A DNA stretch of 64,000 bases, taken from Sediminitomix flava. Its GTDB lineage: Bacteria; Bacteroidota; Bacteroidia; Cytophagales; Flammeovirgaceae. A program made the translations under genes and the position numbers. Numbering within the stretch: position 1 is the first letter of the stretch; every line of letters begins with the position of its first letter. Of the stretch, positions 45,168 to 53,803 are shown piece after piece. The notes beneath the pieces are model-generated. The model was given only the letters and a program-made list of their open reading frames with translations, did not search any database and had not been told where the DNA came from. The stretch is taken from positions 1,302,001 to 1,366,000 of the forward strand of contig NZ_QGDO01000001.1 in NCBI RefSeq assembly GCF_003149185.1, written 5' to 3'.

Positions 45168-46673
45168 CTACTCTTGAATATCTCTGACATACCTCACACT
45201 AGAAGCTACACCCCAAGTGAATACAGAATTGAAGACAGCTTCTGAACTTGCAGAAACAGTCATCACATTGATGTAGTCACTCAAAGGATCATCACCATCA
45301 TGTTGGTACCAGTAATATCCTGCTAGATTAAGATTGTAAAATGTAGTTGAGTTGGTATAAGAAACATACATTCCTCCAAACACTAAATCGATTCCTGTCC
45401 CCCCCCCTTCTTTCAATTCTGTTCCGGCATAAGTAGTACCACCATATTGGTTAAATAGCTCAAGCAGTTCATCCCCTGTTGGTAAACGCCATCCTTCAGG
45501 AGCCATTTCTTCAGCAGCGATGTAACTATAAAGACGCCCATAATATTTTCGATCTTCTGGAGACATTACTGGCTCCATGCTTATTGTGGAATCTGAATTC
45601 TCAATGATACCGTATTTGTCTACTCCAAAGTACCATGAATGAGGATATGAAGGATCACTAAATGGCACGACCATATTGTAGTTCTCGGCCATCCATTCCA
45701 AACCATTTACTTTAACTGTACGGTAAGTCTGTCCGTCTGTATCTGTCCAAAGATGATGTCTATTGAAAGCATACAAGATTGTATCTGCATCTGTTTGCCC
45801 ACCGTGAGATAGCTCAAAACGAAGCTTATAAACTGCGCCACCTTCTCCTTCAAAAAGAGAGTTTGCGTCTGTATCGTTATGCAATCTGCCACGTCCATTT
45901 TCAGGATTTTCCAAAATGCTCCATTTTACCGAAGCCCCTTCTTGATGATTTGGATATAACGTCCCGTATAACAGTCCATCGCCATAGGCAAGATTATATA
46001 ACTGATCGCCACCAGCATCGGCTCTTAAAGAATCAAATACAACATTAAAAGTTGTCGAATCTTCTTTGGAGCCATACGCTACTTTCCACTTAATTTCGTA
46101 AGCCGTATTAGGCATTCCTACAAACTTCGTGATACAGCTATCTTCTTCCACAAAGTAAGCGTCTTCAGCTACAAGATTGTCATCGCTCCTATCGGTCACT
46201 TGATAAGACCAATGTCCTTCTCCACCATATTTCGTTCCGTTAGCATCTAAGCTTAGTGTAAAGCTAGTTTTCAATGTATCAGCGATCATCTGGTTCGCTT
46301 CAGCTACTTCAAATGAAGGGTCTAAGGCTTTGAAGGAAACATCCATGATATCACTTTTGGAATGCGCTCCTTCAGAGATTGTCCATTGTAGCGTGTAGAT
46401 TTCTCCTGGCTCTCCACTAAACATTGACTCTGGATTATTGGCATCTTCAATAATGCCATTATCTCCTCTCAAAATTGACCATTGTCCAAGCTGTCCTTCT
46501 TTTGCAAGAGAAGCATCCAATTGAACTTCATAGCCAAAGTTTTCTATATCTAACATACTATCGCCCACCGATACATTCAATCGGGGGATAGTATCTTCCG
46601 TATCTGAACATGAGTTTCCCAATATCAAAACTGATACTGACAAAGCCCATAAGCATCTTTTTAATCTTTTCAT
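45168..46673 (-). CDS. Lipoprotein with PKD-like repeats and Fibrobacter-type major paralogous domain
   Basis: 501 residues. Lipoprotein signal with Cys22 (LSVSVLILGNSC). Three successive beta-sandwich units of about 90-100 residues resemble PKD-like domains (LDASLAKEGQLGQWSILRGD, LDANGTKYGGEGHWSY, LYPNHQEGASVKWSI). The C-terminal 190 residues match the TIGR02145 Fib_succ_major domain: DTDGQTYRTVKVNGLEWMAE, GRLYSYIAAEEMAPEGWRLP, and a final RYVRDIQE. Such domains occur on surface lipoproteins in SusCD loci and are thought to bind ligands. A run of nine C (nine G on the coding strand) at 45399-45407 lies in the Gly-rich turn KEGGGTG, a slippage-prone site. Located 67 nt after susD and 22 nt before the peptidase. 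Confidence 0.88.
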   Translation of the reverse strand: MKRLKRCLWALSVSVLILGNSCSDTEDTIPRLNVSVGDSMLDIENFGYEVQLDASLAKEGQLGQWSILRGDNGIIEDANNPESMFSGEPGEIYTLQWTISEGAHSKSDIMDVSFKALDPSFEVAEANQMIADTLKTSFTLSLDANGTKYGGEGHWSYQVTDRSDDNLVAEDAYFVEEDSCITKFVGMPNTAYEIKWKVAYGSKEDSTTFNVVFDSLRADAGGDQLYNLAYGDGLLYGTLYPNHQEGASVKWSILENPENGRGRLHNDTDANSLFEGEGGAVYKLRFELSHGGQTDADTILYAFNRHHLWTDTDGQTYRTVKVNGLEWMAENYNMVVPFSDPSYPHSWYFGVDKYGIIENSDSTISMEPVMSPEDRKYYGRLYSYIAAEEMAPEGWRLPTGDELLELFNQYGGTTYAGTELKEGGGTGIDLVFGGMYVSYTNSTTFYNLNLAGYYWYQHDGDDPLSDYINVMTVSASSEAVFNSVFTWGVASSVRYVRDIQE

Positions 46674-46740
46674 TTCTATTTTTCTCTTAAAAAATTAGAA
46701 TAGAAGGGAGATCAGATCTCCCCTCAAAAAGTGCTGTATA

Positions 46741-48201
46741 TTAGTATCCAATATTTTGGTCTGCCTCTGTTAATGCCGTGTTCGCATCAATCTCATATTG
46801 AGGAATTGGGAATGTCAGACGGTAGTAGTCTGCATCATTTGGTCCAAAATCAAATTTCACCCAATGGTCTCCTTCTCGCTTGTAAGGCTGAAGACGACGC
46901 TTAATATCGAACCAACGGAAACCTTCCCCGAATAACTCCCTACGTCTTTCATCCAAAATCAAGTTGATAAGTTCTTCTCCTTCTACACTTGGTCTATCCG
47001 CTAGCGAGTTAGAACGCTTGATTACGTTATCTACAAGACTTTGCGCTTGGTTATAATTGCCCAATTCAGCTTCTGCCTCAGCCCAAATCAAATACATTTC
47101 TGAAACTCTGATTTTTGTAGATTTGGCATTTCCTACTTGAGAATCATGGCCAAACTTTAAGATCATCCAATTTTTGTCTGGGTCAATTAAAGAACCATCA
47201 TCCCAAGTCAGATCATTTGCTAGAACATTTCTTCTATAATCAGCAGCATCAAACATCTCAACAAACTTGTCATTGGCTCTTACACTACTGTAACCAAATG
47301 CTGGATAATAGAAAGAAGGAATCGTTAAATAGACATTGTTATCTTCAATCTGATAATCAAGCACAAACATGCTTTCTGTTGTCTGATGAGCAAAGCCTGC
47401 TACCCACTCCTCTTTGATCATTAGTTCCATTTCTGAACCCTCTTCTCCACTTCCCAAAATTGCCATTTCAGCATATTGAGAAGCCTCTTCCCAATTTTCC
47501 ATGAGCAGATGTGTTCTTGCCATCAAGGCATGAACGGTTCTTTTATCTAAAAAGCCCTTGTAGAATTCGTCATAGTCAAGCAGTTTCTCTGCTTCTTCAA
47601 GGTCTTCTAAAATCAAATCATACGTTTCTTGTACTGTGCTTCTTCCCAAGTCCGGAGATTCCGAATCTGAAGGTGCTGTTCGTAAAATCAGACCTTGAGG
47701 AGCTAAAGGATCTGCGATGTAAGCTGGTGCATACATCTGCACCAATCTCAAATATGTATAAGCTCTAACAGCGTAAGCTTGTCCTGTTAAGTAATTGATT
47801 TGTTCCTCAGTAGCATCTGCTATTCCTCCTGCATAAGCAATCAAATTGTTTGCATTGTTGATTACCGCGTACCCTCTTCTCCAAGGATTATAAGCATCGT
47901 TATAATTTGCCAACACATTTAGCTGATAAGTACTTACAAACCAATTGTAATTTCCTTCCGAATTGATCAGCATGTCATCACCGATTACATCTGCACAGAT
48001 TACAGAACTTAAACCATCAAAATAATAATGGCTCAATGCATCGTAAGTTCCGACCAAAGCCGCATACGATTTATCATAAGATGAAAAAACATCTTCGGGT
48101 AATACTCCTCCAGCTCTTGAAGGGTCTTCCTCTAAAAACTCCTCACAAGAATTCAATGCGAAGAGCATCAGAATGCCAAATAAAATTCTATTTAGTTTCA
48201 T
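46741..48201 (-). CDS. SusD/RagB family nutrient-binding lipoprotein
   Basis: 486 residues. Lipoprotein signal (MKLNRILFGILMLFALNSC, Cys19) followed by EEFLEEDPS. SusD-family hallmarks: an N-terminal TPR-like helical region with YAVINNANNLIAYA and LTGQAYAVRAYTYLRLVQMY (the classic SusD helix), and the C-terminal ELFGEGFRWFDIKRRLQPY. It forms the outer lid of the SusCD pair and binds ligand at the cell surface. The gene starts 25 nt after susC. Here the partners suggest peptides rather than glycans as ligands, as for RagB, because no glycoside hydrolase is present and a T9SS peptidase is in the same operon. Confidence 0.95.
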   Translation of the reverse strand: MKLNRILFGILMLFALNSCEEFLEEDPSRAGGVLPEDVFSSYDKSYAALVGTYDALSHYYFDGLSSVICADVIGDDMLINSEGNYNWFVSTYQLNVLANYNDAYNPWRRGYAVINNANNLIAYAGGIADATEEQINYLTGQAYAVRAYTYLRLVQMYAPAYIADPLAPQGLILRTAPSDSESPDLGRSTVQETYDLILEDLEEAEKLLDYDEFYKGFLDKRTVHALMARTHLLMENWEEASQYAEMAILGSGEEGSEMELMIKEEWVAGFAHQTTESMFVLDYQIEDNNVYLTIPSFYYPAFGYSSVRANDKFVEMFDAADYRRNVLANDLTWDDGSLIDPDKNWMILKFGHDSQVGNAKSTKIRVSEMYLIWAEAEAELGNYNQAQSLVDNVIKRSNSLADRPSVEGEELINLILDERRRELFGEGFRWFDIKRRLQPYKREGDHWVKFDFGPNDADYYRLTFPIPQYEIDANTALTEADQNIGY

Positions 48202-48226
48202 CGTTTTATATTCTTTTGTGAGTGGA

Positions 48227-51200
48227 TTATAGACCTACGTTTACTCCAAATGTCAGTTTACTTACTCCTGGGATTGACTGACTTGTACCTCCCGAAATTC
48301 CTACTTCAGGATCGAAACCTTTGTATGCTGTCCAAGTCAAAAGATTTTCCCCAACCATATACACACGAAGGTTTTGCATACGCATCTTTTTAGAGATATG
48401 CAGCGGTAAAGTGTATCCAAGTGTGACATTCTGGAGTTTGAGGTATGAACCATCTTCTAGAAATCTAGTAGAAGTTTGATTTCCTAGATCAGTATTGTTT
48501 GTGATATAGCGAGGCACATCTGTATAGCGATTGCTCGGCGTCCATGCATCTAAAGCATCAGTGGCTAGATTTGCTCCAGGATTGGAACCATCATGCATGT
48601 TTTGCGCATAATCACTGTTATAGATTTTGTTCCCATAGTTGTAATACAACAGGAAGGAAAGGTCAAAATTCTTGTAGGTAAAACTATTGGTGATACCTCC
48701 ATAGAACTTAGGTAAAGCAGAACCCGACATTACTCTTTCAGCATCATTGTAATTACTTGTCACCTCACGTCCTGACCCTAACGGGTCTTCATATCCACTT
48801 TCCAATGAAGACTCCGAATTCGTGTACCACATTGGCTGACCTGTATCAGGATTTACCCCTGCCCATTCTCTCAAATAGAATTGGTAACGGTCTGAACCTG
48901 GCTTCATGATTTGAGTACCACCAATCACCTGATCTTGCCCATCAGCTAAAGCTGTTACTTCATTTCTGTTTCTTGTGATGTTGAAGTTGGTAGCCCAAGT
49001 AAAGTTTTGGGTTTGAATGTTTATGGTATTCAATTCAAACTCGAGACCTTGGTTTACAATCTCTCCTGCATTTTGGAATAGACTAGAGAAACCAGTAGTT
49101 GGTGATTTTGGTACTGAGTAAAGAAGGTCATCTGATTTGCGATAGTAATACCCAATAACCCCTGAGATATTTTTGAAAATGGTAAAATCTAATCCGACAT
49201 CTAAGGCTTCATTTTTTTCCCAACGCAAATCCTTATTCTCTAAACCCGCAGGTACCATTCCTGGCATACCGCCATAGTTTGCTCCTAGGCCATACATCGG
49301 TAAACTTGAGTACGCTCCAAATGACTGGTTTCCAGAAGTACCAAAACTTGTTCTGAGTTTTAAGAAATTAACCCATTCAACAGATGACATAAAATTCTCT
49401 TCTGAGATTCTCCATCCTAAACCTACAGAACCAAAAGTACCCCACTTATTTCCTTCTGAGAAGTTTGAACTACCATCTGAACGAACTGAAGCACTTACAT
49501 TATATTTCCCTTTGTATTCATAATTCACTCTTGAGAAGAATGAAACCATAGAACCCAAAGAAGCGCCTGTAGAAGTAGTCTGAGGATTGGCAGCACCAGA
49601 AAGTTCTGGGTTTCCATCAAAAGCATAATCTGTAGCAACAGCGGTTACAGACTTGGATTCCCACTTATTGGCTTCTTGCCCTGCCATTACATCTAAAAAG
49701 CCCTCTCCTATATTTTTATTCCAAGTGAATAGGTTGGTGGTGTTTAGTGTATATACACTTGAGGCTATTGAGGTTCCTCGCCCATTCACTGAAACGCCAT
49801 TTCCATGAAGCGGATTGGCATACTCTAAGTTATCTACATCTGTATAGTCAACTCCGTTTGTTGATCTGAATTTGATATTGGCTGGAAGTGAAATTTCTGC
49901 AAACCCGTTTACAATAGCTCTTTTTGACCAAGAACGATAAATATCTTTTTCTGCTAAACCAACAGGGTTAAAGTCTAAGCTAACTTGGTTTTCATAGTTG
50001 TAATCTCCATTTGGTAGTTTGATAGGAGTAGCTGGGTTAAATAACTCTGCTGAACGTACTGGGTTTGCAGCTTCTCCTCCTGAAGGTACTCCATTTCCAA
50101 TTGAATAGGTAAAAGACGTATTTACTCCCATATTAAGCCAAGAGTTCATTCTCTCATTCCCATTGAATCGGAAGGTGAATCGTTCAAAGTCAGTGCCGAT
50201 TACTACTCCTTTCTCATTGAAGTATCCGGCCGAAACTAGCATTGAACCACTAGCTGTACCTTTACTAATACTTAAGTTATAGTTTTGCGTAAGTCCAGTC
50301 TGATAGACTGCGTTTCTCCAATCTTCATCAACCAACAATTGTGCATTAGGATCTAATTCTGGTGACCAAGTTTCAGCATTGAAACCGATATATGGATTGT
50401 AAGGATCATCACTATAGGGTGCATATGGATTCCAACCTGATCGTGCTTCTACATTTAGATTCGCATAATCCATCGCTTCAGTATGCGTAACTGGTGTTGA
50501 TTCATCAAAAAAGGCACTGTTATATAAACCTACCCAAGTCTGTTTGTAGTACTGAGCCGAGTTCATCAAATCATATCCCGTGTTAGCAATTTGAGAAATA
50601 CCTGTTGCCGCATCGAAACTGATTTTCGTACTCCCTTCTGTTCCTTTCTTAGTGGTAATGATAATTACACCATTTGCTGCTCTAGAACCATAAAGTGCCG
50701 CAGCACTTGCATCTTTCAGTACCGTAGTTGAAGCAATATCATTTGGATTCAAATCTGATATTCCACCATTGAGCACAACCCCATCAACAACATAAAGCGG
50801 AGAACTTCCTGCTGACATTGATCCAATACCTCTAATTCTTACAGTCGGCTCCGCTCCTGGCTGTCCAGAACTACCTGTCACCTTCAAACCAGACATTGCT
50901 CCTTGGAGTGCTTGCGTAGCTGAAGCCAACGGACGTTTTTCTAAGGTTGCTCCATCAACAACCCCTGCAGAACCCGTAAATGATTCTTTCGTCGTTTCTC
51001 CATAAGCAACTACCATAACTTCATCCAGTTCTTGAGAGTCACTTTCGAGTGTTACATTAATAATCGTCTGATTACCTACACTAACTTCTTTTTCGAGCAT
51101 CCCGATAAAAGAATAGATCAGCACCGTATTTTCATCTTGTACTTCGATGGCATATTCTCCATCCAAATTGGTTGCTGTACCTGATGTTGTTCCTTTTATC

Positions 51201-51334
51201 AAGACATTTACACCTGGTAAACTTTCTTGAGTGGCAGCATCAGTTACTTTCCCTTTTACTATAAATGATTGGGCAGTGGCTGTAAATCCACTTCCGATCA
51301 AGCATAGGAATAAAAGTAGTTTTCTTAGTTGCAT
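48227..51334 (-). CDS. SusC/RagA family TonB-dependent outer-membrane receptor
   Basis: 1,035 residues. Signal peptide (ending TATAQ, residue 22), an N-terminal carboxypeptidase-regulatory-like domain (24-105; VKGKVTDAATQESLPGVNVL, GTATNLDGEYAIEV), a TonB-box-like stretch (LDEVMVVAYG), a plug (SFTGSAGVVDGATLEKRPLA; VRIRGIGSMSAGSSPLYVVD, ALYGSRAANGVIII) and a 22-strand beta-barrel to the C-terminal LTFGVNVGL. This is the full SusC layout. It imports ligand across the outer membrane using TonB energy with the SusD partner encoded next. First large gene of the operon, preceded by a 37-codon membrane protein gene and the AACCAATTCAA leader 2 nt before the ATG. Confidence 0.96.
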   Translation of the reverse strand: MQLRKLLLFLCLIGSGFTATAQSFIVKGKVTDAATQESLPGVNVLIKGTTSGTATNLDGEYAIEVQDENTVLIYSFIGMLEKEVSVGNQTIINVTLESDSQELDEVMVVAYGETTKESFTGSAGVVDGATLEKRPLASATQALQGAMSGLKVTGSSGQPGAEPTVRIRGIGSMSAGSSPLYVVDGVVLNGGISDLNPNDIASTTVLKDASAAALYGSRAANGVIIITTKKGTEGSTKISFDAATGISQIANTGYDLMNSAQYYKQTWVGLYNSAFFDESTPVTHTEAMDYANLNVEARSGWNPYAPYSDDPYNPYIGFNAETWSPELDPNAQLLVDEDWRNAVYQTGLTQNYNLSISKGTASGSMLVSAGYFNEKGVVIGTDFERFTFRFNGNERMNSWLNMGVNTSFTYSIGNGVPSGGEAANPVRSAELFNPATPIKLPNGDYNYENQVSLDFNPVGLAEKDIYRSWSKRAIVNGFAEISLPANIKFRSTNGVDYTDVDNLEYANPLHGNGVSVNGRGTSIASSVYTLNTTNLFTWNKNIGEGFLDVMAGQEANKWESKSVTAVATDYAFDGNPELSGAANPQTTSTGASLGSMVSFFSRVNYEYKGKYNVSASVRSDGSSNFSEGNKWGTFGSVGLGWRISEENFMSSVEWVNFLKLRTSFGTSGNQSFGAYSSLPMYGLGANYGGMPGMVPAGLENKDLRWEKNEALDVGLDFTIFKNISGVIGYYYRKSDDLLYSVPKSPTTGFSSLFQNAGEIVNQGLEFELNTINIQTQNFTWATNFNITRNRNEVTALADGQDQVIGGTQIMKPGSDRYQFYLREWAGVNPDTGQPMWYTNSESSLESGYEDPLGSGREVTSNYNDAERVMSGSALPKFYGGITNSFTYKNFDLSFLLYYNYGNKIYNSDYAQNMHDGSNPGANLATDALDAWTPSNRYTDVPRYITNNTDLGNQTSTRFLEDGSYLKLQNVTLGYTLPLHISKKMRMQNLRVYMVGENLLTWTAYKGFDPEVGISGGTSQSIPGVSKLTFGVNVGL

Positions 51335-51336
51335 GT

Positions 51337-51348
51337 TTGAATTGGTTT
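51337..51348 (-). promoter_or_regulatory. Start-proximal leader motif AAACCAATTCAA
   Basis: It ends 2 nt before the susC ATG on the minus strand and is identical to the 12-mer before subtilase 1. It lies in the 26-nt gap between the 37-codon gene and susC, so it is probably an RNA-level element rather than a promoter. Confidence 0.5.
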
Positions 51349-51360
51349 TCTCTTCGTGGT

Positions 51361-51474
51361 TTATTTTAAAAAGTCTATGAAAATCTTGATTACTGCGATC
51401 ACTAAAGACAGCAGCATTGCGATGTTTAACTTATGGTGAAGTGCTAACTTCTTCTTTTGCTTCATCTCTTCCAT
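51361..51474 (-). CDS. 37-residue small membrane protein upstream of susC
   Basis: ATG 51474 to TAA 51361. The product starts MEEMKQKKKLALHHKL and continues NIAMLLSLVIAVIKIFIDFL. A basic N-terminus precedes a single hydrophobic helix of about 20 residues, which fits a small inner-membrane protein. A Shine-Dalgarno-like GAAGG lies just before the ATG, unusual in this genome. The gene sits 26 nt upstream of susC and downstream of the AraC-type gene's terminator, so it would be the first gene of the SusCD operon. It is unrelated to the helical micro-proteins of the tandem peptidase cassettes. Function unknown; a regulator of, or accessory factor for, the operon is possible. It is below the usual annotation size limit. 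Confidence 0.55.
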   Translation of the reverse strand: MEEMKQKKKLALHHKLNIAMLLSLVIAVIKIFIDFLK

Positions 51475-51544
51475 ACCTTCAACTTTTTAAATTGATGTTA
51501 GGAAATTAGAGAGAATTAGAAAAAATCAAGACTTACGACACCTA

Positions 51545-51569
51545 AGACGTCTCACCGACACAATGAGAC
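51545..51569. promoter_or_regulatory. Overlapping palindromes upstream of the SusCD operon
   Basis: AGACGTCT (51545-51552) overlaps an inverted repeat GTCTCA/TGAGAC (51549-51569, 9-nt spacer). They lie 75-95 nt before the 37-codon gene, where an operator is expected. The adjacent AraC-type protein is the obvious candidate ligand, although AraC sites are often direct repeats. Confidence 0.4.
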
Positions 51570-51699
51570 ATTAATCACCACTGAAAACCAAACACTTAAA
51601 AGAATATGTTTTAAATCATAAATGAAGTACGTACACCTTCATATATCATAAATGAGCCAAACAATAAATAGATTCTACAATGTTATGGGTATAAAAAAA

Positions 51700-51729
51700 A
51701 GGTCAGAACCCTTTCGGATTCTGACCTTA
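51700..51729 (-). terminator. Terminator of the AraC-type regulator gene
   Basis: AAGGTCAGAA/TTCTGACCTT plus an inner CC/GG gives about 12 bp; on the minus strand it is followed by TTTTTTT. It separates the regulator from the SusCD operon. Confidence 0.9.
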
Positions 51730-51750
51730 TATTTCAAATTATTATATGCC

Positions 51751-52893
51751 TTAAGCCAATTGTAAATTTCTAAATTCACTTGGTGTCATCTCTGTTCTTA
51801 ATTTAAAAATTCTATTGAATGTTGCTTTAGAATTGAAGCCTGATGTTTGTGCGATATATTCAATTTTATATTCTTTATGCGCTTCATCTGCCAAAAGGCG
51901 TTTTGCTTCTTCTACCCTAAAATCATTAATGACATCGTAGAAGTTTTTACCAAAAGCATGATTTAATACAAAGGACATCCTATGGCGAGTTAAACCAAAC
52001 TCTTTAGCCAAATCAGGTAAAGTCAACTGATTATTTAAATAAGGCCTTTGGTCTATTAAATATGCTTTTAGCCTATTCGCTTCTTCTTCTAATTCATGAT
52101 CAACCTCTTCTTCCAAACGAACATTTTCGCTTGTCTCTATCAATGAATTATCACTAAGCTGAGTAAATATTTCTGGTTGCTTTAGTGCATAATACGTAAT
52201 GAAGTAGGTTACTCCAACTATCGATAAATACAAAATCTGATAAGATCTAAAATGATAATCTTCTTTGCCTAGTAAATCTAACAAAAACCCAGAACTCCCT
52301 AAAAGCCAAAGACCTACATTCAGTAGTATTAAATTCTTCAGCCATTTCAAGGTATGAGGTTCTGTATCTGATACTAGATTTTTTATACTCTTTTCGTAAC
52401 TCTTTAATAATTTAATACTCAATGCCGAGTAGATTAAACCTTGAACTGTCGGTAGTATATCTGAAAATAAACTCGTGAGTTCTAGGTATTCATACAACTC
52501 AATAGGAGATCTTTCAAATAGTAATAATCGTTTTTCTTCAGTAGATAAGATATAGTAAGGGATATTCAATATTACATAAATGAAAGACGGTAAATAATGT
52601 AATAATGAACGACTTTCAAATCCATTCCCATCTTTTGTAATCTGCTTTACATATAAATAAATAGAAGGGAAAAATGCTCCGACAAATACAGACCCAATTC
52701 TAAAAAAATGGGGATGATCATACCAGAACTGATTCGATTGAACAGCAAAAGTCAAACAACAAATCGACCATGATAACGTCATGACTGATAGTATTCTGTT
52801 AGGAGTTCTGTTGTTCTTACTTGCAAATAAAAAGCACGTCATCACAAGAGCTTGGAAAGCTCCCATCATGAGTAATGATTTATAATAATCCAT
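51751..52893 (-). CDS. Membrane-anchored AraC-family transcriptional regulator
   Basis: 380 residues. The N-terminal 240 residues hold about seven hydrophobic helices (for example LLMMGAFQALVMTCFLFA, LLHYLPSFIYVILNIPYYIL, ILYLSIVGVTYFITYYAL). A short linker leads to a C-terminal AraC domain with two HTHs (about 283-378: LTLPDLAKEFGLTRHRMSFV and IEYIAQTSGFNSKATFNRIF, ending TPSEFRN). This multi-helix plus AraC layout is common in Bacteroidota and implies that a membrane signal is sensed directly. Monocistronic with its own terminator. Its place 277 nt upstream of the SusCD operon's first gene, on the same strand, makes it the likely regulator of that operon. Confidence 0.88.
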   Translation of the reverse strand: MDYYKSLLMMGAFQALVMTCFLFASKNNRTPNRILSVMTLSWSICCLTFAVQSNQFWYDHPHFFRIGSVFVGAFFPSIYLYVKQITKDGNGFESRSLLHYLPSFIYVILNIPYYILSTEEKRLLLFERSPIELYEYLELTSLFSDILPTVQGLIYSALSIKLLKSYEKSIKNLVSDTEPHTLKWLKNLILLNVGLWLLGSSGFLLDLLGKEDYHFRSYQILYLSIVGVTYFITYYALKQPEIFTQLSDNSLIETSENVRLEEEVDHELEEEANRLKAYLIDQRPYLNNQLTLPDLAKEFGLTRHRMSFVLNHAFGKNFYDVINDFRVEEAKRLLADEAHKEYKIEYIAQTSGFNSKATFNRIFKLRTEMTPSEFRNLQLA

Positions 52894-53420
52894 AACTTAA
52901 TCAGATAAAGTGGATTTTGATAATTTGTAATTAACCCTAATTGATGGTTGTCATAGGGATGGTTAATAAAGGTTGTAATTAATATCTCAAGTTAGTTGAT
53001 AGTTACACTGTAAACACTTACAAGACTGGTTGGTGTGAGCTTGTTATCACACAAAAACCAATAATATTTGTCAAAAGGAAAACTCGAAATAGAATAGTCA
53101 CAAATATTAAAAATAAATTACAAAATACATATCTGTACCGAAAATAGCTTTCACAAAAGTTATCATCTTATTTGGAGAACGGAATAAAATAAGCACTAGG
53201 ACATATAATTTCGGAATAAAAATTTACTGTTCTTAGAGTTGCTCTAAGAACTCATAAATGAAGTAGAGAGGCGGACGCAGTTCTTCAGACTCGACTTTAT
53301 GTGCATTTTTTGAGTCTAAAGACTCTTACTCCCATCAATCAAATTAAATAGCTTCGCAAACTCTAAGGATAGTATTACTCGTCTTATTTTGTCTTAGTAC
53401 TTAACTACTCTTGAATATAA
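52894..53420. other. Intergenic region with strong hairpins, no gene recognised
   Basis: No convincing small gene in either strand. It contains a perfect 10-bp hairpin GTTCTTAGAG/CTCTAAGAAC with a 3-nt loop (53229-53251) and a set of mutually exclusive pairings: AGACTC at 53287-53292 and at 53320-53325 can each pair with GAGTCT at 53312-53317. No T tail follows, so these are not simple terminators. The region is the 5' side of the AraC-type gene. Confidence 0.4.
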
Positions 53421-53449
53421 AAAAGGGAAGCCTGCAAGACTTCCCTTTT
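53421..53449 (-). terminator. Terminator of the radA operon
   Basis: AAAAGGGAAG/CTTCCCTTTT, a perfect 10-bp stem with a 9-nt loop, followed on the minus strand by TTTTTT, 7 nt beyond the stop at 53456. Confidence 0.9.
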
Positions 53450-53455
53450 CTAAAA

Positions 53456-53788
53456 CTACCTTCTCCAATGCGGTAAATTCTTTCGTTCTTCATCAAAGCT
53501 TTTCCACCTTTGCTTCACTAAAACGTGAAGCAAAAGTACAAGTGCCATTCCTACCACAAAGACAGGCATTGTAGCATAGCCTAAAGTTTGGTTAAAAAAC
53601 ACGATAAATGAACCGTAAACTAGACCAAATAGCATGTCTATCGCTAATTTCTTCTTTGCGGAAAATTCTAGTTTTTTATTGCAAAAAGGGCAGGTTTGTG
53701 CCACACGAAATGCATAAAACAGAATATTCCAAAACCACCTTTTTGATCCTCTCTGATCTGCTTTACAGTCTACTTGTTGTTTAGCCAT
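53456..53788 (-). CDS. Small membrane protein with a CPFC motif, downstream of radA
   Basis: 110 residues. A basic, Trp-rich N-terminus precedes Cys33-Pro-Phe-Cys36 (CPFCNKKLEF), which looks like half of a zinc ribbon or a redox motif. Two membrane helices follow (about 48-66 and 72-92) and then a charged tail (KSFDEERKNLPHWRR). One further Cys is at position 8. The gene starts 15 nt after radA and shares its terminator, so it is co-transcribed. It may resemble small Bacteroidota and Firmicutes CxxC membrane proteins, but I cannot name a family. Function unknown. Confidence 0.65.
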   Translation of the reverse strand: MAKQQVDCKADQRGSKRWFWNILFYAFRVAQTCPFCNKKLEFSAKKKLAIDMLFGLVYGSFIVFFNQTLGYATMPVFVVGMALVLLLHVLVKQRWKSFDEERKNLPHWRR

Positions 53789-53803
53789 TTGGTATATGTT
53801 TTT

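Noticed and set aside
45146-45190. Longer start for subtilase 3 at 45190
   Set aside because: It would overlap the upstream lipoprotein gene by 23 nt and put 15 polar residues before a good signal peptide; the ATG at 45145 fits both spacing and export.
51361-51474. 37-codon gene as a third member of the helical micro-protein family
   Set aside because: It has a transmembrane helix and no ALRKLLKAL-like block, so it is not homologous to the products at 10557 and 18899.
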